Shown here: piece after piece, positions 25,191-36,237 of the stretch
How the letters are laid out: each line of letters starts with the position of its first letter
Position numbering within the stretch: position 1 is the first letter of the stretch
NCBI RefSeq assembly: GCF_033115175.1
Contig: NC_084831.1
Coordinates: 76,951,502-77,015,501, forward strand
Origin: Lepus europaeus
Taxonomy: Eukaryota; Chordata; Mammalia; Lagomorpha; Leporidae
Direction of reading: 5' to 3'
Length of the DNA stretch: 64,000 bases
Program-made: the position numbers and the translations under genes
The notes under the pieces: generated by a model
What the model was told of the DNA's origin: nothing
Databases searched by the model: none
Seen by the model: only the letters and a program-made list of their open reading frames with translations

Positions 25191-25499
25191 AATGGCAAAC
25201 CTTAACCTGCAGAGACATAGCTAACTAGTTTGGGATGCTTCCTATTGTGAATACTAGAAAGACAACCAAAGTTACTTGAGTAGAATGTGGAAATGGATTG
25301 GTTCATTCTGATTAAGTCCAAGGACATGTTGACTAGGTGAGGTTAGATCCACGCAGTTCAGGGCTATCTCCATTTCTGCATTTTTTTGGCTCACCCCTCT
25401 GTTTCCTGTCCCAAAGCTATTGGCTTCTGTTTCATGTGACCAAGAAAGATAGTTAATACAGTTTATGTAGTCCTTACTACCTACTGTCTGGGCTATCTA

Positions 25500-25780
25500 A
25501 TTTTTTTCTTTTTATTTGAGAAGCAGAAAGAGAAAAAGAGGAACAGAGTAAAATAGAGAGCTCCTGTCCACTGGTTCATTCCCAAAATATCTTGGCCAAA
25601 TCCAGGAGCCAGGAACTCAGTCCAGATCTCCCACATGATATGAACAAATTACTTGACCCATCATCAGTGCATCCCAGGGTCTGCATTAGCAGGAAATTGG
25701 AGTCAAGAGCAGACCAGGAACTCTGTTGTGAAACAGAGACATCCTAAATAACATCTTAACTGAGAGACCAAATGCCCATC
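25500..25780 (-). mobile_element. Old CSINE
   Basis: Diverged minus-strand copy with 'tttttatttgagaagcagaa', 'ccactggttcattcccaaaa' and 'aatccaggagccaggaactc'. Its head end abuts the target duplication of the next CSINE, giving a head-to-tail pair on the same strand. Confidence 0.75.
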
Positions 25781-25794
25781 CCTGAGCTATTTTT

Positions 25795-25831
25795 TAAAGA
25801 TTTATTATTTATTTGAAATGCAGAGTTACAC

Positions 25832-25883
<52 letters not shown>

Positions 25884-26139
25884 GTCTTCCATCCACTGGT
25901 TCACTCCCCAATTGGCCATAACAGCTGGAGATGTGCCATCCAAAGCCAGGAGCCAGGAGCTTCTTCCGGGTCTTCCATGAGGGTGCAGGGGCCCAAGGAC
26001 TTGGGCTATCTTCAACTGTGTTTCCAGGCCATAGCAGAGAGCTGGATCAGAAGTGGAGCAGCCAAGACACAAACTGACACCCATATGGGATGCCAGCACT
26101 ACAGGTGACAGCTTTACCCACTAGGCCACAGAACCAGCC
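25795..26139 (-). mobile_element. CSINE
   Basis: Minus-strand copy with the tail 'aaagatttattatttatttg', a long GA-rich stretch (25833-25882), a well-conserved body, and its head at 'aggccacagaaccagcccc'. A perfect 14-bp target duplication (cctgagctattttt) lies at 25781-25794 and 26140-26153. The GA stretch creates Arg/Glu and Ser/Leu open frames on both strands that are not genes. Confidence 0.92.
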
Positions 26140-26153
26140 CCTGAGCTATTTTT

Positions 26154-28265
26154 GACCAGTGCATCTTCACCTTGAAAACTACCTTGATTTTACAGGCCTA
26201 GGGATAGCTACGGGCACATGCAGGCCCTGCAAGCTGTGGTTTTGTCTACCCAACCTCTTCCCAACTTTCTTTTATCTATGTTAACCCAGTCAGTGTGGAT
26301 GGTAGGGAACTACTGATTCTGAAGCCATACACCAAATCTGTGCCATGTGGCGAAAGCCCTGACACCTTGGCTAATTCATGTCCACCCCACTCTGGGAACA
26401 CAATTCAGAAAAACTGTATCCCCAGACACAGCACCAAAGCTCTCCATTCCAGAGCACAGGATCTATGTTCTACTAGCTTTACAACTCTCTCTCTCTTTCC
26501 CTCCATGCTCTCTTTTCCCTCTCCTTCCTAAAGATTCCCAGTTACAGGAAATCTAGACTCTGTGCTACTATTCTCTTTCTCTGTTCCACATTTACTTTGC
26601 CAAAGCCTCATTGCCCTCTTTTCTTCTCCCACATAGTGGTCCTCATAGGCACCCAGTCTTGTGTGTCAGAGCAGAAACTGCTTTGAAAGTTTTACTATAC
26701 AAGACATCTGAGGCTCACCCTCAGTGGTCAGACCACAAGGCAGCCATGTTACTTGTGTCCAAAGTTATATACTCATAACTTCAAAAGATTAGAGGAAATA
26801 TTGGTCTCACTCTTTCAAAGCTCTCATCCTCCATGAGCCAAAAGTGTAGCAAAGAGCTACCAAAGCAATGTTTAGTAGCATAGAGAAGAGGCAAGACAGG
26901 GAACTCCTCAAACTCTAGTTTGCTAATTTTTTCCCTCTTATTCTTAAGCTAGGCAGACAAGAGGCATAAGAGGAATTAATGCTTAACAAGTTGAATAACT
27001 AATTGTCTGCTAATGATTCCCCCTTCAGGCTCTTACTGAAGTGGGTGTCATCTGTGAATGCAGTGTTTCCTGGAGGGTTGAAGGCCTCTAATGGGATATC
27101 ATAAATATTCTTTGAGAAATTAAAAGACAGAATAGTGCTGATCTCTATTTTGGCTTCTCAAGGACTCTCCAGTAACTTGGTTCCCAAGATATAAAGGATC
27201 TTAATGCATAATAGCAGGAGCCAGAACTTTAGACAACACATGTAATACATGAACTCTGACCCAACTTTGGTCCTAGATACACAACACCTAGATATACACC
27301 ACAAGTAAAGAGAGATCCCACATGGTATAACAGAGAACCCCATGCTGTCAAAGGAAACACCTGCCTCTTAGTTTCTTTGCCATCAAGAGTTAGGAGAACT
27401 TGAACAAACTACGCACCTTCTTCCTTAAAGCACTAAACTACATAATTAGGGTATTGGAGCAAATTGTTACCTCTTTGAACTAACTTTGTAATTGTGGAAA
27501 TGGATGGGTAGACCAACATTATGAGACAGACGCACTGCCTACTATGCTAAGGAGGCAGGTAAGACCAATGTTAAAGTGCCATAGAGGCTTACACAGAGTG
27601 TGTGTCAACACAAAATGTGGCTAATAGCTATAGAACCATGACAAGATGTTGGAACAACATTTCTATATCTCCTATATGTCTATTCCCAATACCCACCACC
27701 TGGTACATAGCACATGCTTGTAATAAATACAAATGGGATAAATGAAGGCATGTCTGCATTGAGTGGGTTGCTGATGGGTATAAAAACGAAGCTTGAATGG
27801 AAAAATTGAGAAATTAGTGGGGTGATATATGAATTCATATGGATGGATAGGCAGAAAGTCGAATGGCTGGAAAAAATGAATGTGAATAACCAGGGGAAAT
27901 ATCTAGATAATTCTGTACAATTAAATAACATGCTGATCAGAGAGAAAACAGAGAGTAAAACCTGCTTTATCTCAGCAATCCTATGTCACCCACCAGGGCT
28001 TTGAGGCCCCTCTAAACATCCTGCTGAATACGAAGCAGACTGTGCATATAAATTGCAAAACTTTGCCATGGTAAGTTGATGATACAACCAACCATGCAGT
28101 GAAATCCTTCATATAAATATTTCACTGCTATGCTAAGTCTGGGAACAAGCTCATATTTATTCCTTTGCTTCTTGGCCACAGTCCACTCTTCATGGCTTAC
28201 CTGATAAACTGGACTTTATTTAAAACTGAGTTGTATACAGAGATGCCATTTAGCTAGATCTTTGA
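26154..28265. other. Largely unassigned non-coding interval
   Basis: Mostly without recognised elements. A short L2-like 3' end is visible around 27690-27760 on the plus strand ('ctggtacatagcacatgctt' then 'aataaatacaaatg'). No coding region supported. Confidence 0.35.
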
Positions 28266-28375
28266 GCAAAGAACCCAATCCCATTCATTTATCCACTCAT
28301 CTATTAATTCTTTGAACAAATACGATGTGAGCCCACATGTGTGCCAGGTACTGTGTTAGAGAATGTTGGGGCAGG
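28265..28375 (-). mobile_element. L2 LINE 3' end
   Basis: Reverse-complement L2 terminus: 'cattcatttatccactcatc', 'aacaaatacgatgtgagccc' and 'tgtgccaggtactgtgttag'. Confidence 0.6.
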
Positions 28376-29535
28376 GCAAATCCAGCACTGGGCAAGCACA
28401 CTCAACTCCTGCACTCCAGCCCTTCTGCGGCTGTCAGTTCTTGATGCACTCTTATCCCCCCACCCCAGTGGAAAGTAGAGATACATGTGATTAGCCACCT
28501 CAGATCTCTGCCCTTACTTCTGAGAGGCATCTCTGTCACTGTGCTTTTGAAGACGTGAATGCATACACACAGCTAAGCTTTTGCCAGGTCTGTTCCAGCC
28601 CCACTTACCTCTCCTCCACTCCCATAGTCAGCAGAGTCCTGTGCCTTAATTAAGTAGCCGCCCCCCGCCCGGCAGCCACTAGCACAGCACCACGCTGAGT
28701 GAGTTAATGTTCCTGGGCATTGCTTACCCTCCCACTTCTTGCCCAACAACTTTTCTTCCAGGTGAACTGAGCGGATTGGTTTAATGTGCAGTTTCCCCCG
28801 AAATCCCACGCTGATGTGCGTCTTTACCGTGTCACACTGTAGTGATGGTAGCAACTACCTCCGAACTCAAGTTTTGTGGATCCTGAGTCTAATGCTGAAA
28901 CAGATTATCCAATTCTTCAGAACTTAGCAGAGACTAAGCTGCAACAAAAATAGAGCAGAAGTTAAGAACATCTTAATATCCAAAAGCTCAGAGGATTTCT
29001 TCTAAAGCTGTGCTGTTTACCCACTTAATACTGTTGGTGACTCAAAATCAATGTAATACAAGCATTTGCCAGATACATACCAAATGCCCAATAGGATGTA
29101 AGTTGGGTCTGTGACACTTTCACTAATAGGAGATGACAGTGAACAAGCAATAAAACAGGCTTCAGGAGTTTCTGACACTCTAGCCCCTAATGAGACTGGC
29201 CTACCCTCCTTGGAGATAGGGCTGCATTATAGCTTGGGAGAATCATAGGACAATCAAGATCATTCTAAGGCATTCTTCCAGATGAGTAACCTAGAAAAAC
29301 ACTGCTCACCTGAGGATGAAGATGGGGAATTGACACAGTTTTCCAGGGATGTTTCACCCAGGATGTTATTCACTGATAACTGTCAGCAAGACCAGCCTTA
29401 TGATGGAAGGGTGGGAGTGGGGGTGGGGGTGGTAATCTTCCTCCTTCCTGCCAGATCCCAGCTGGTGAAACTCTCTGAGCTGCTGTGAATTATCAGGAAC
29501 ACACATTCAAAACCAAACTCCTCAGGATTTGGTGC
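28376..29535. other. Non-coding interval, nothing assigned
   Basis: Includes a short GC-rich patch with a C-run near 28660-28672. No SINE, LINE or credible open frame recognised. Confidence 0.35.
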
Positions 29536-29539
29536 ATGT

Positions 29540-29855
29540 TTGCACTGGCTATTCTCTTAGTCCAAAATTCTCTCTCTCCAGAAATCCTGAAGCTGGCTCC
29601 ATTTTCCATAGCTCACTTCATCCCTGGCCACCCCTCTATAAAAGAGCAGCCTCTGTCACCCTTAGTCTGTTTTGTGTGTCTCCATGGTATTTTTTGGCCT
29701 CCTCTGAGCTGCTTGTTTAGCATTGATCTCCCATACTGGAATGTACATTTTAAGAAAGCAGGTTCTTTATTGTTAGTGTTCAATGCCAGTCTCAGAGAAG
29801 AGACAGTGGCTGGCACAGAGTGGACATTCCGCAAGTATTTATTGAAAAAGTGAAT
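29540..29855 (+). mobile_element. L2 LINE 3' end, sense
   Basis: Plus-strand L2 ending: 'tttgcactggctattctctt', then 'tggctccattttccatagct', then 'ggaatgtacattttaagaaa', and finally 'gctggcacagagtggac' plus 'caagtatttattgaaaaag'. The 122-codon frame at 29485-29853 lies in this element and is not a host gene. Confidence 0.65.
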
Positions 29856-29949
29856 AGTCCTCTTAGTGTGAATTATCTCACTGGTTCACTTTCCTCTAGA
29901 AAACAATACTCAAGTCAAAAAAGAGAAATAGAATACCAATGCTGACATT

Positions 29950-30060
29950 AAGTTGCTGTGTGCTTCTGCCAAGGTAGGTGAAATTGTCCTGGTCTCAGTT
30001 TTCTCCTTTGTAATGTCAAAGCCAGTGATGTAGGAGAAAACCATCTCTTCCACTCCGTTA
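29950..30060 (+). mobile_element. Possible MIR remnant
   Basis: The order of 'attaagttgctgtgtgcttc', 'tctcagttttctcctttgta' and 'atgtcaaag' fits the MIR 3' part. It is short and diverged. Confidence 0.4.
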
Positions 30061-30510
30061 ATGTCCATGAGGACTGATCCTTCCTGCCACACCCCTTACA
30101 GTGATGGATGGATGCCAGCAATGGGTGAGGCAGGCAGGCCAGCTCAACCTGTCCCCTCATCGTTGCCAAGTTGGCTGGAATGTTAGTAGCATGTGGTCCA
30201 GTCTGCCCTCGGCCAGGCACTTTGTGGTTAAGTTCATACCTCTTTTTCAGGGGAGGAAGGGCTCTTGTGGTCTGGTATTGCCTGTGGTTGATGGCTCAAT
30301 CAGCCAAATTCAAATAACTTTCATCTCTAGGTCTGTCTAGTATTTTGTTTATCTCGACTGGTTCAGAACTCTGGTGTATAAAAGAAAGTATATAGTATAT
30401 ATTTATTCACTCACATGACAAAAAGTGGATATGGCTGAAGTCTCTTCCATGGTACCAAGTATAAACAGATACGCATATTCTGGATTTTGTTTAAAAAATC
30501 CACTTTGGAA

Positions 30511-30631
30511 GGACATTTCAAAAAGTTTGTGGAAAAGTGTAATTAAATGATATTTTTATTTTAGTGCAAAAACTGTAAATCAATATATAGTTTTTCATAA
30601 TACACACTTTCATGAACTTCTTGAAGATTCC
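30511..30631. mobile_element. MITE-like element, copy 2
   Basis: About 120 bp with good terminal inverted repeats: left 'ggacatttcaaaaagtttgt', right 'catgaacttcttgaagattc'. The interior has 'attttagtgcaaaaactgta'. It is the best-preserved of the three related elements in this window. No transposase coding sequence lies within it. Confidence 0.6.
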
Positions 30632-30789
30632 TTATTTTCACATATATACACTCACATACATAAACATTCATATATGGGATGGATATATGTGTCTCAATGT
30701 GTACATAAATATAAATGCTTTTTTCTTCCAAGAAGTATAAAATGTATAATGTATCTGCTGAGGGGGGGAACATCTGGCCCATCAGATAT

Positions 30790-31543
30790 GTAAGGCCTGT
30801 GACATCATTTGGTCTGACCCTGTCAAGATGAAGGTACCTCTTTGATAGCTGATTAAAATTCTTTGTATTAAACACCCAGAAGTGGGATAGCTGGATCATA
30901 TAGTGGATCTATTTTTAGTTTTCTTAGGAACTTCCTTGCTGTTCTTCATAATGGTTGTACTAATTTACATTTCCACCAATAGTGCATGACAATCTCTTTT
31001 TCTCTACATCCTCACCAGAATGCATTATTTTTTTTTCTGATAATAGCCTTTATAACTGGAATAAGATATCCCATTGTGGTTTTAATTTGCATTTCCCTGA
31101 TGGCTAGTGATGTTGAGCTTTTTTTTTTTTTCATATAATTGTTGGCTATTTGTGTCTCTTCTTGTGAGAAATCTATTTGCATCTTTTGCCCCATTTTTAA
31201 TTGGATTATTTGGTTTTCGTTTTCGTTGAGTTTTTTGAATTCCTTATATATTCTGGATATTAATCCCTTGTCAAATGAATAGCTTGCAATGATTTTCCTC
31301 CCATTTATGCCACTTGTCTCTTCATTCTGTTGATTTTTTTCCTTTGCTATGCAGAAGCTTCTTAGTTTAATATAATCCCATTTGTCTGTTTTTGCTTTTA
31401 TTGGCTGTGCTTTAGGGATCTGATCTAAAAACTTATTGCCTATATCACTGTGTTGAAGGATTTCCCCTATGTTTTATCATAGTAGTTTCATAGTTTCAGG
31501 TTTTACATTTAGATCTTTGATTCATTTTGATTTGATTTTAAAA
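30790..31543 (-). mobile_element. Older L1 fragment, 3' end of ORF2
   Basis: From about 30868 the reverse complement tracks the C-terminal part of L1 ORF2: 'acccagaagtgggatagctg', 'tgatggctagtgatgttgag', 'ttgaattccttatatattct' and 'tatgcagaagcttcttagtt'. 30790-30868 may be the 3' UTR of the same element. Frames are broken by stops and small indels throughout. A CSINE adjoins its right end. Confidence 0.75.
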
Positions 31544-31826
31544 ATTGTATTTATTTCATATAAGAGAGAGAGAGAGAACCCTCATTCTCTGGTTCATTCT
31601 CCAAATGTCTCCAACAAACAGGTATGGTCTGGGACCAGACTAGGAGCTGGAATCTCAATCAGGTATCCCATGTGAGTTGCATAAACCAAACCACTTGCAT
31701 TCTCACTGCTGCCTCCCAGGATGCAAATTAGCAGGCAGCTGGAATCAGGAGCAGAGTCAGGACTCAAAACTAGGCACTCTAATATGAGACAATGGGATCT
31801 TAACCATAGGCGAAACACCTATCCCT
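31544..31826 (-). mobile_element. Old CSINE
   Basis: Minus-strand copy with a short GA run at 31564-31577, 'ctggttcattctccaaatgt', 'ggtatcccatgtgagttgca' and 'gcaggcagctggaatcagga'. It is diverged in both head and tail, and no duplication is recognisable. Confidence 0.75.
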
Positions 31827-31829
31827 TGA

Positions 31830-32690
31830 ATTATGGGATGAGAAGTAGAAGTCATCACTACTCTGTTAACATCAGTAGAGAGAATTGAGCAAGATGCAAA
31901 GAATGAAGACTATGTAGAGTACTAACCATCTAAGGGGAGTTAATATATACCCCTGGAGCATCCCAGATGGTAAAGTTTCCATTCAGTGGAAAATAAGATC
32001 AGGGGGTTTTAAGTCAAAACAAAAATAATATATAGGGAAGAATTTGTTCAAAGCATGTGGATGATATAGAGTTCCTTGATTTCATTTGCAGCACTCATCA
32101 AATAGATGAAATGAGTACTTTTTTTGAATGTAGCTGCAAGAAGTGAAACTGTGCTATAATGGTGAAACTGGCTACAACACATCTGTTTTAATTAACATCG
32201 TGCTTCTAAAAAGGTGTTCTAAGAAATAAAGACAAAATGGACATTTAGTTGCATTTAGTCAAAAGTTTTATCCATTCTTCAATTCTGCCTCTTTCACAAA
32301 TGGTTTGTCCTTGTGCCTGATTTTTTTTTTCTTCCATACTGATTCAGCTAAATGCAGGGCAGCTAAATCAGGGTGGCTAAGGGGAGGTCCTTCACACATG
32401 TATCCCCTAAAAACCCCTTAGGTGATTCTAAGATACTGGCAAACTTGTCCAACACTGACCTAGACCATCTATTACCAAGGAATAAGTAGAGAAAGAATGA
32501 CACACCTTCATAAGGAAAGGGAAAATATAATTTTACATTCACACACAGGTTTAATTTTAACCAAAGAAAGAAAAAAATTAGATTCTGAATAAAAAATTGT
32601 ATTCTAATTTTATATCCATCTTTCCATATAAAACTCAACATAACCCCATGAAGAAAGCAAAATAGTCTCTTTTCATGTTTCCCCTTTCTG
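31830..32690. other. Non-coding interval, nothing assigned
   Basis: AT-rich, with no recognised repeat. A 92-codon minus-strand frame (32363-32641) has no family resemblance. Confidence 0.35.
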
Positions 32691-32800
32691 TTAATGTTGT
32701 ATTTCTCATGTAGAGACTGGTAACTGAGGCTCAGAGCTGCTAAGCAACTTGTCTAAGGTCACACAGCTGGAAAATAGCAGAGTGCTTCCAGCTCTGAAAC
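32690..32800 (-). mobile_element. MIR core fragment
   Basis: Contains 'actgaggctcagagctgcta' followed by 'aaggtcacacagctgg' and 'gcagagtgcttccagctct', the reverse complement of the conserved MIR core. This is one of the clearest MIR matches in the window. Confidence 0.75.
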
Positions 32801-34097
32801 CATGCATTTTCAGATTTGTGCAGACCATGGAAAATGATGTTTTCATGGCCCAGTACTCCCATCCCAAAGAAGCTCAGTGCCTGTTCAAGAATTGGCCTTC
32901 TTTCTAGGAGTCCTTTTATAACCAAGACTGGTGACTGACATTTTTTAGTATTTGCTGTTAAGTCTCAATACAAATGAGCAATGATATGTTGAGGAAGTGA
33001 AAATCAATGCCGCTGATTAAGAAACTGTCCTCTAATTTGCCTGCTTGACACTCAGCTTTAAAAGATGCATGAGGGAAAATCTGTATCTGGCTTGATTGCT
33101 TCTGAAGAAAATCCCTTTAAGTGTAGACATTTCTTTGAAGCTGCCAAGATAATAACATTAATATTTACTACCCTTTCACTGTGCTACGCATGCAAAGTCA
33201 ATCCTCATATGAAATGGGTACTGTTCTTACGTGAGTCACTGAAATAAATTGACAATAGACAGATTAACAGGAGAAAAGACATACACATTTATTATGTGCA
33301 TGGGGGCATCACAAGAATGAAAATTGAGTAACCAATAACCCAATGAGATTAAGAAGTGTATGCACCTCTTCAGAGATGAGAGGGAAATGGGGTGACTTAG
33401 ACAATGTAGAGGGAAAGCACCAATTTCTTAGCCCTGATGATTGTGTGGTGACAAGCCTTCTCTAAATTTATTCCAGCTGCCAAAGGTACCCCACCTCACA
33501 AGACTCTGTTAGCATGCTCAGCTCCCCCCTCAGTGAACAAGTCATGTTGTACTGTAAGTCGCATAAATTCCTCCACTATTCTATGAACTTCTTGAGAGAG
33601 GGAACATGCCTTTTCATCTTTTTACACTAGTGCTTCTTTTCATAGCCTTTCAAAGATGAAGAAGAACTAAATTCCAAATCAAAAAATGGACATTGAACCC
33701 AGATAACAAGGCACTAAGTTGAAAATTTGAAAACTAATTCTGTAATCAATTTCCTTTCATGAAAAGATAGTCTGATATAGTAAAATTGTTGGGTTGGAGA
33801 ACTTTGCAATTAATCAGTGCCAAATGAAAAACAGAAAAACTGAAGAATCATACAAAGTAATTCTACTAAGAGCATCAGATGTTTGTTAATTATCTAGAGA
33901 GGAAACAAAGAAACTCATGAGCTCTTCAACTACTCAACTTTTTAAGTATTCCCTTCTAAAATATTTCTGGTTTAGTTCCCTCTCCCAGTTCTGCATTATA
34001 AAAAGAAAACAGTATGGGGATGTACAAAAAATTGTAATTGCCTTTCCAATCAAGGGCATAAATATAGTTAATAATTCTAATTAAATAATTTGCATAA
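32801..34097. other. Non-coding interval, possible ancient repeat at 33240-33540
   Basis: The 33240-33540 block ('gacagattaacaggagaaaa' and following) has the feel of an old interspersed repeat, but I cannot name it. A plus-strand L2-like or MIR-like fragment may lie near 33560-33640. No coding region. Confidence 0.3.
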
Positions 34098-34109
34098 AGA
34101 GATAGGAAC

Positions 34110-35145
34110 TGGCGGCAAGATGGCAGAATAGAAAGGGAGCACACTGATAGTCCAGGAAGAGACAGTTTAATAAAAGTGGAGATACTGCAGGTTCAAGGAA
34201 GAGCAGGGGAAGAAACAGCAGAGGAAACTCTTCCAGAACTAGTAATTCACAATGGACCTGCATGGAGAGCATGGGAGCCCACGATTCGGGACACCAGCGG
34301 CAGACTCAGCACACCAGCGCTGGAACACGAGGTGAGCTGAACCTCAATAGCCCGAGATACCGGCAGGCAAGCAGAAAGAGGAGACTAGAGGGAACGAGGC
34401 TTGAAACACTGTGGGGAAAAGTTCACCAGGCTAACTAGAAGAGAGAGGAGAAAAAAAAAGTGACCAATATAGACACGAGTTTCTCTCTCTCCGCTCACCT
34501 CTCAAAGGCGAGCAAGATAAAGAGCAGGCGCCATTTTGGACATATGTCATAAGCAGGGCAACCTCAGGTCTTCACCGGCCCTGAGCCTAGCAGAAAAACT
34601 TGACTTTGGGGGTGAGGGTGGGGTTGAAATAATAGGAAATTAGGACCTAGTGAATGTGTAGTGCTAATGAACTGAGACTGTGAAAAAAGAGATGGTGGGG
34701 GAGAGAACTCACAGAATTCATGGGAGTACTCTCCAGAGACACTACAATTCGGTAACCTTGGCAACCCAGTGGGAGATTGCAGGAGCATTTGAGCCCACAC
34801 TGAGGTCAGCACAGATTCCCTGTGTGGTCCTTGGGAAAGAGCTTCTGATCTCTGGCTCCTGTGGGTATATCATTCACTTGCTAACTACCTCCAACTCCAT
34901 TCAGCTGTGTGGAATTACTTACCTTTTGAATCAAAAAAAGAAAGAAAGAGAGAGAGATTTACCATGCCTAACCTGGGAGTGTCACCTTTGGCACACCCTT
35001 AACCCTGAGGAACCAAACAGAGCTCTCAGGCCACACCCATCTCAAGCCTCTGAGGCTCCATCAAAAGCAGACAGTCCACTAAATCTAGAGTCATAATATA
35101 ACGAGAAAAAACATCACAGCAAAGAAACAAAAAAATATCTCCACA
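34110..35145 (+). promoter_or_regulatory. L1 5' UTR with internal promoter
   Basis: About 1.04 kb of untranslated leader. A YY1-type site (caagatggc) sits at 34116-34124, just inside the 5' end, where YY1 is known to position L1 transcription starts in other mammals. A second, inverted YY1-like core (gccatttt) lies at 34530-34537. L1 5' UTRs carry an internal RNA polymerase II promoter; activity here is inferred. Frames within it (e.g. 34680-35096) are not genes. Confidence 0.7.
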
Positions 35146-36158
35146 ATGCCAAACAAAGGCAGAAATCAAGGTAACAAGAACAAGGAAGACACTACGATGC
35201 CCCGAAATGATAAAGACACCCCAATTCAAGATTATGAAGATAACGAGATAGAAGAAATGCAAGAAGCGGATCTCAAAAAAATGATAAGAACATTAAGATG
35301 TTCTCAAAAACAAATTCTTGAACTACAGAAATCCTTACTGGACAGAATAGAAAATCTCTCTCATGAAAATGAAATATTAAGGAGGAATCAAAATGAAATG
35401 AAGCAACTAGTAGAACATGAAACTGTGATAGTGATGAGAAATCATAATGAAATGAAGAATTCAATAGATCAAATGACAAACACATTAGAGAGCCTTAAAA
35501 ACAGAGTCAGTGAAGCAGAAGAGAGAATATCGGACTTAGAAGACAGAGAACAGGAAAGTATGCAGTCAAACCAAAGAAAAGAAGAGGAAATTAGAAATCT
35601 AAAAAATATTGTCGGGAATCTACAGGATACTATTAAAAAAACCAACATTTGGGTTATAGGAGTTCCTGAAGGCATGGAGAGGGAGAAGTATTAGAAGGCC
35701 TTTTTAGTGAGATACTAGCAGAAAATTTCCCAGGTTTGGAGGACAGAGACATCCTAGTACAGGAAGCTCATAGAACCCCTAATAAACATGACCAAAAGAG
35801 ATCCTCACCACAACACGTCATAATTAAACTCACCACAGCGAAACAGAAAGAAAAGATGCTAGAATGTGCAAGAGAGAAACATCGGATTACTCTCAGAGGA
35901 TCTCCAATTAGACTCACAGCAGACTTCTCATCAGAAACCCTACAAGCTAGAAGGGAACGGCAAGACATAGCCCAGGTATTAAGAGAGAAAAACTGCCAGC
36001 CCAGAATATTATATCCTGCAGAGCTCTCATTTGTGAATGAAGGTGAAATAAAGACCTTTCATAGCAAACAGAAATTGAAAGAATTTGTTGCCACTCGTCC
36101 AGCCCTGCAAAAGATGCTTAAAGATGTGCTACACACAGAAACACGGTCATCAATATGA
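35146..36158 (+). pseudogene. L1 ORF1 (RNA-binding protein), frameshifted
   Basis: ORF1 encodes the trimeric RNA-binding chaperone of the L1 particle. The ATG at 35146 follows the 5' UTR. Residues about 40-165 form a coiled coil rich in heptads ('RVSEAEERISDLEDR'), followed by the start of the RRM-like domain ('IWVIGVPEG'). The frame stops at 35692-35694 just after this point. The rest of the RRM and the C-terminal domain, with 'LQARRERQDIAQVLREKN', continue in another frame (open from about 35700 to 36158). A one-base loss near 35690 explains the shift. The two parts together are of normal L1 ORF1 length. No full protein can be made. Confidence 0.92.
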
Positions 36159-36237
36159 AATAAGGTAAAGGAAGGAAACCTCACAGCAAAAGATCACAGG
36201 GAATTCAAAGAATATATTAGAAAATATCTTTGGGAAA

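Noticed and set aside
29485..29853. 122-codon plus-strand frame considered as a secreted or membrane protein
   Set aside because: It lies in an L2 3' end; no signal or domain pattern stands out from the repeat.
33240..33540. Possible named DNA transposon or LTR
   Set aside because: Felt familiar, but I could not fix the family or find termini, so no element is called.
34680..35096. 138-codon frame upstream of L1 ORF1, considered as an extra L1 ORF
   Set aside because: It lies in the 5' UTR, has no known counterpart that I recognise, and includes low-complexity sequence.
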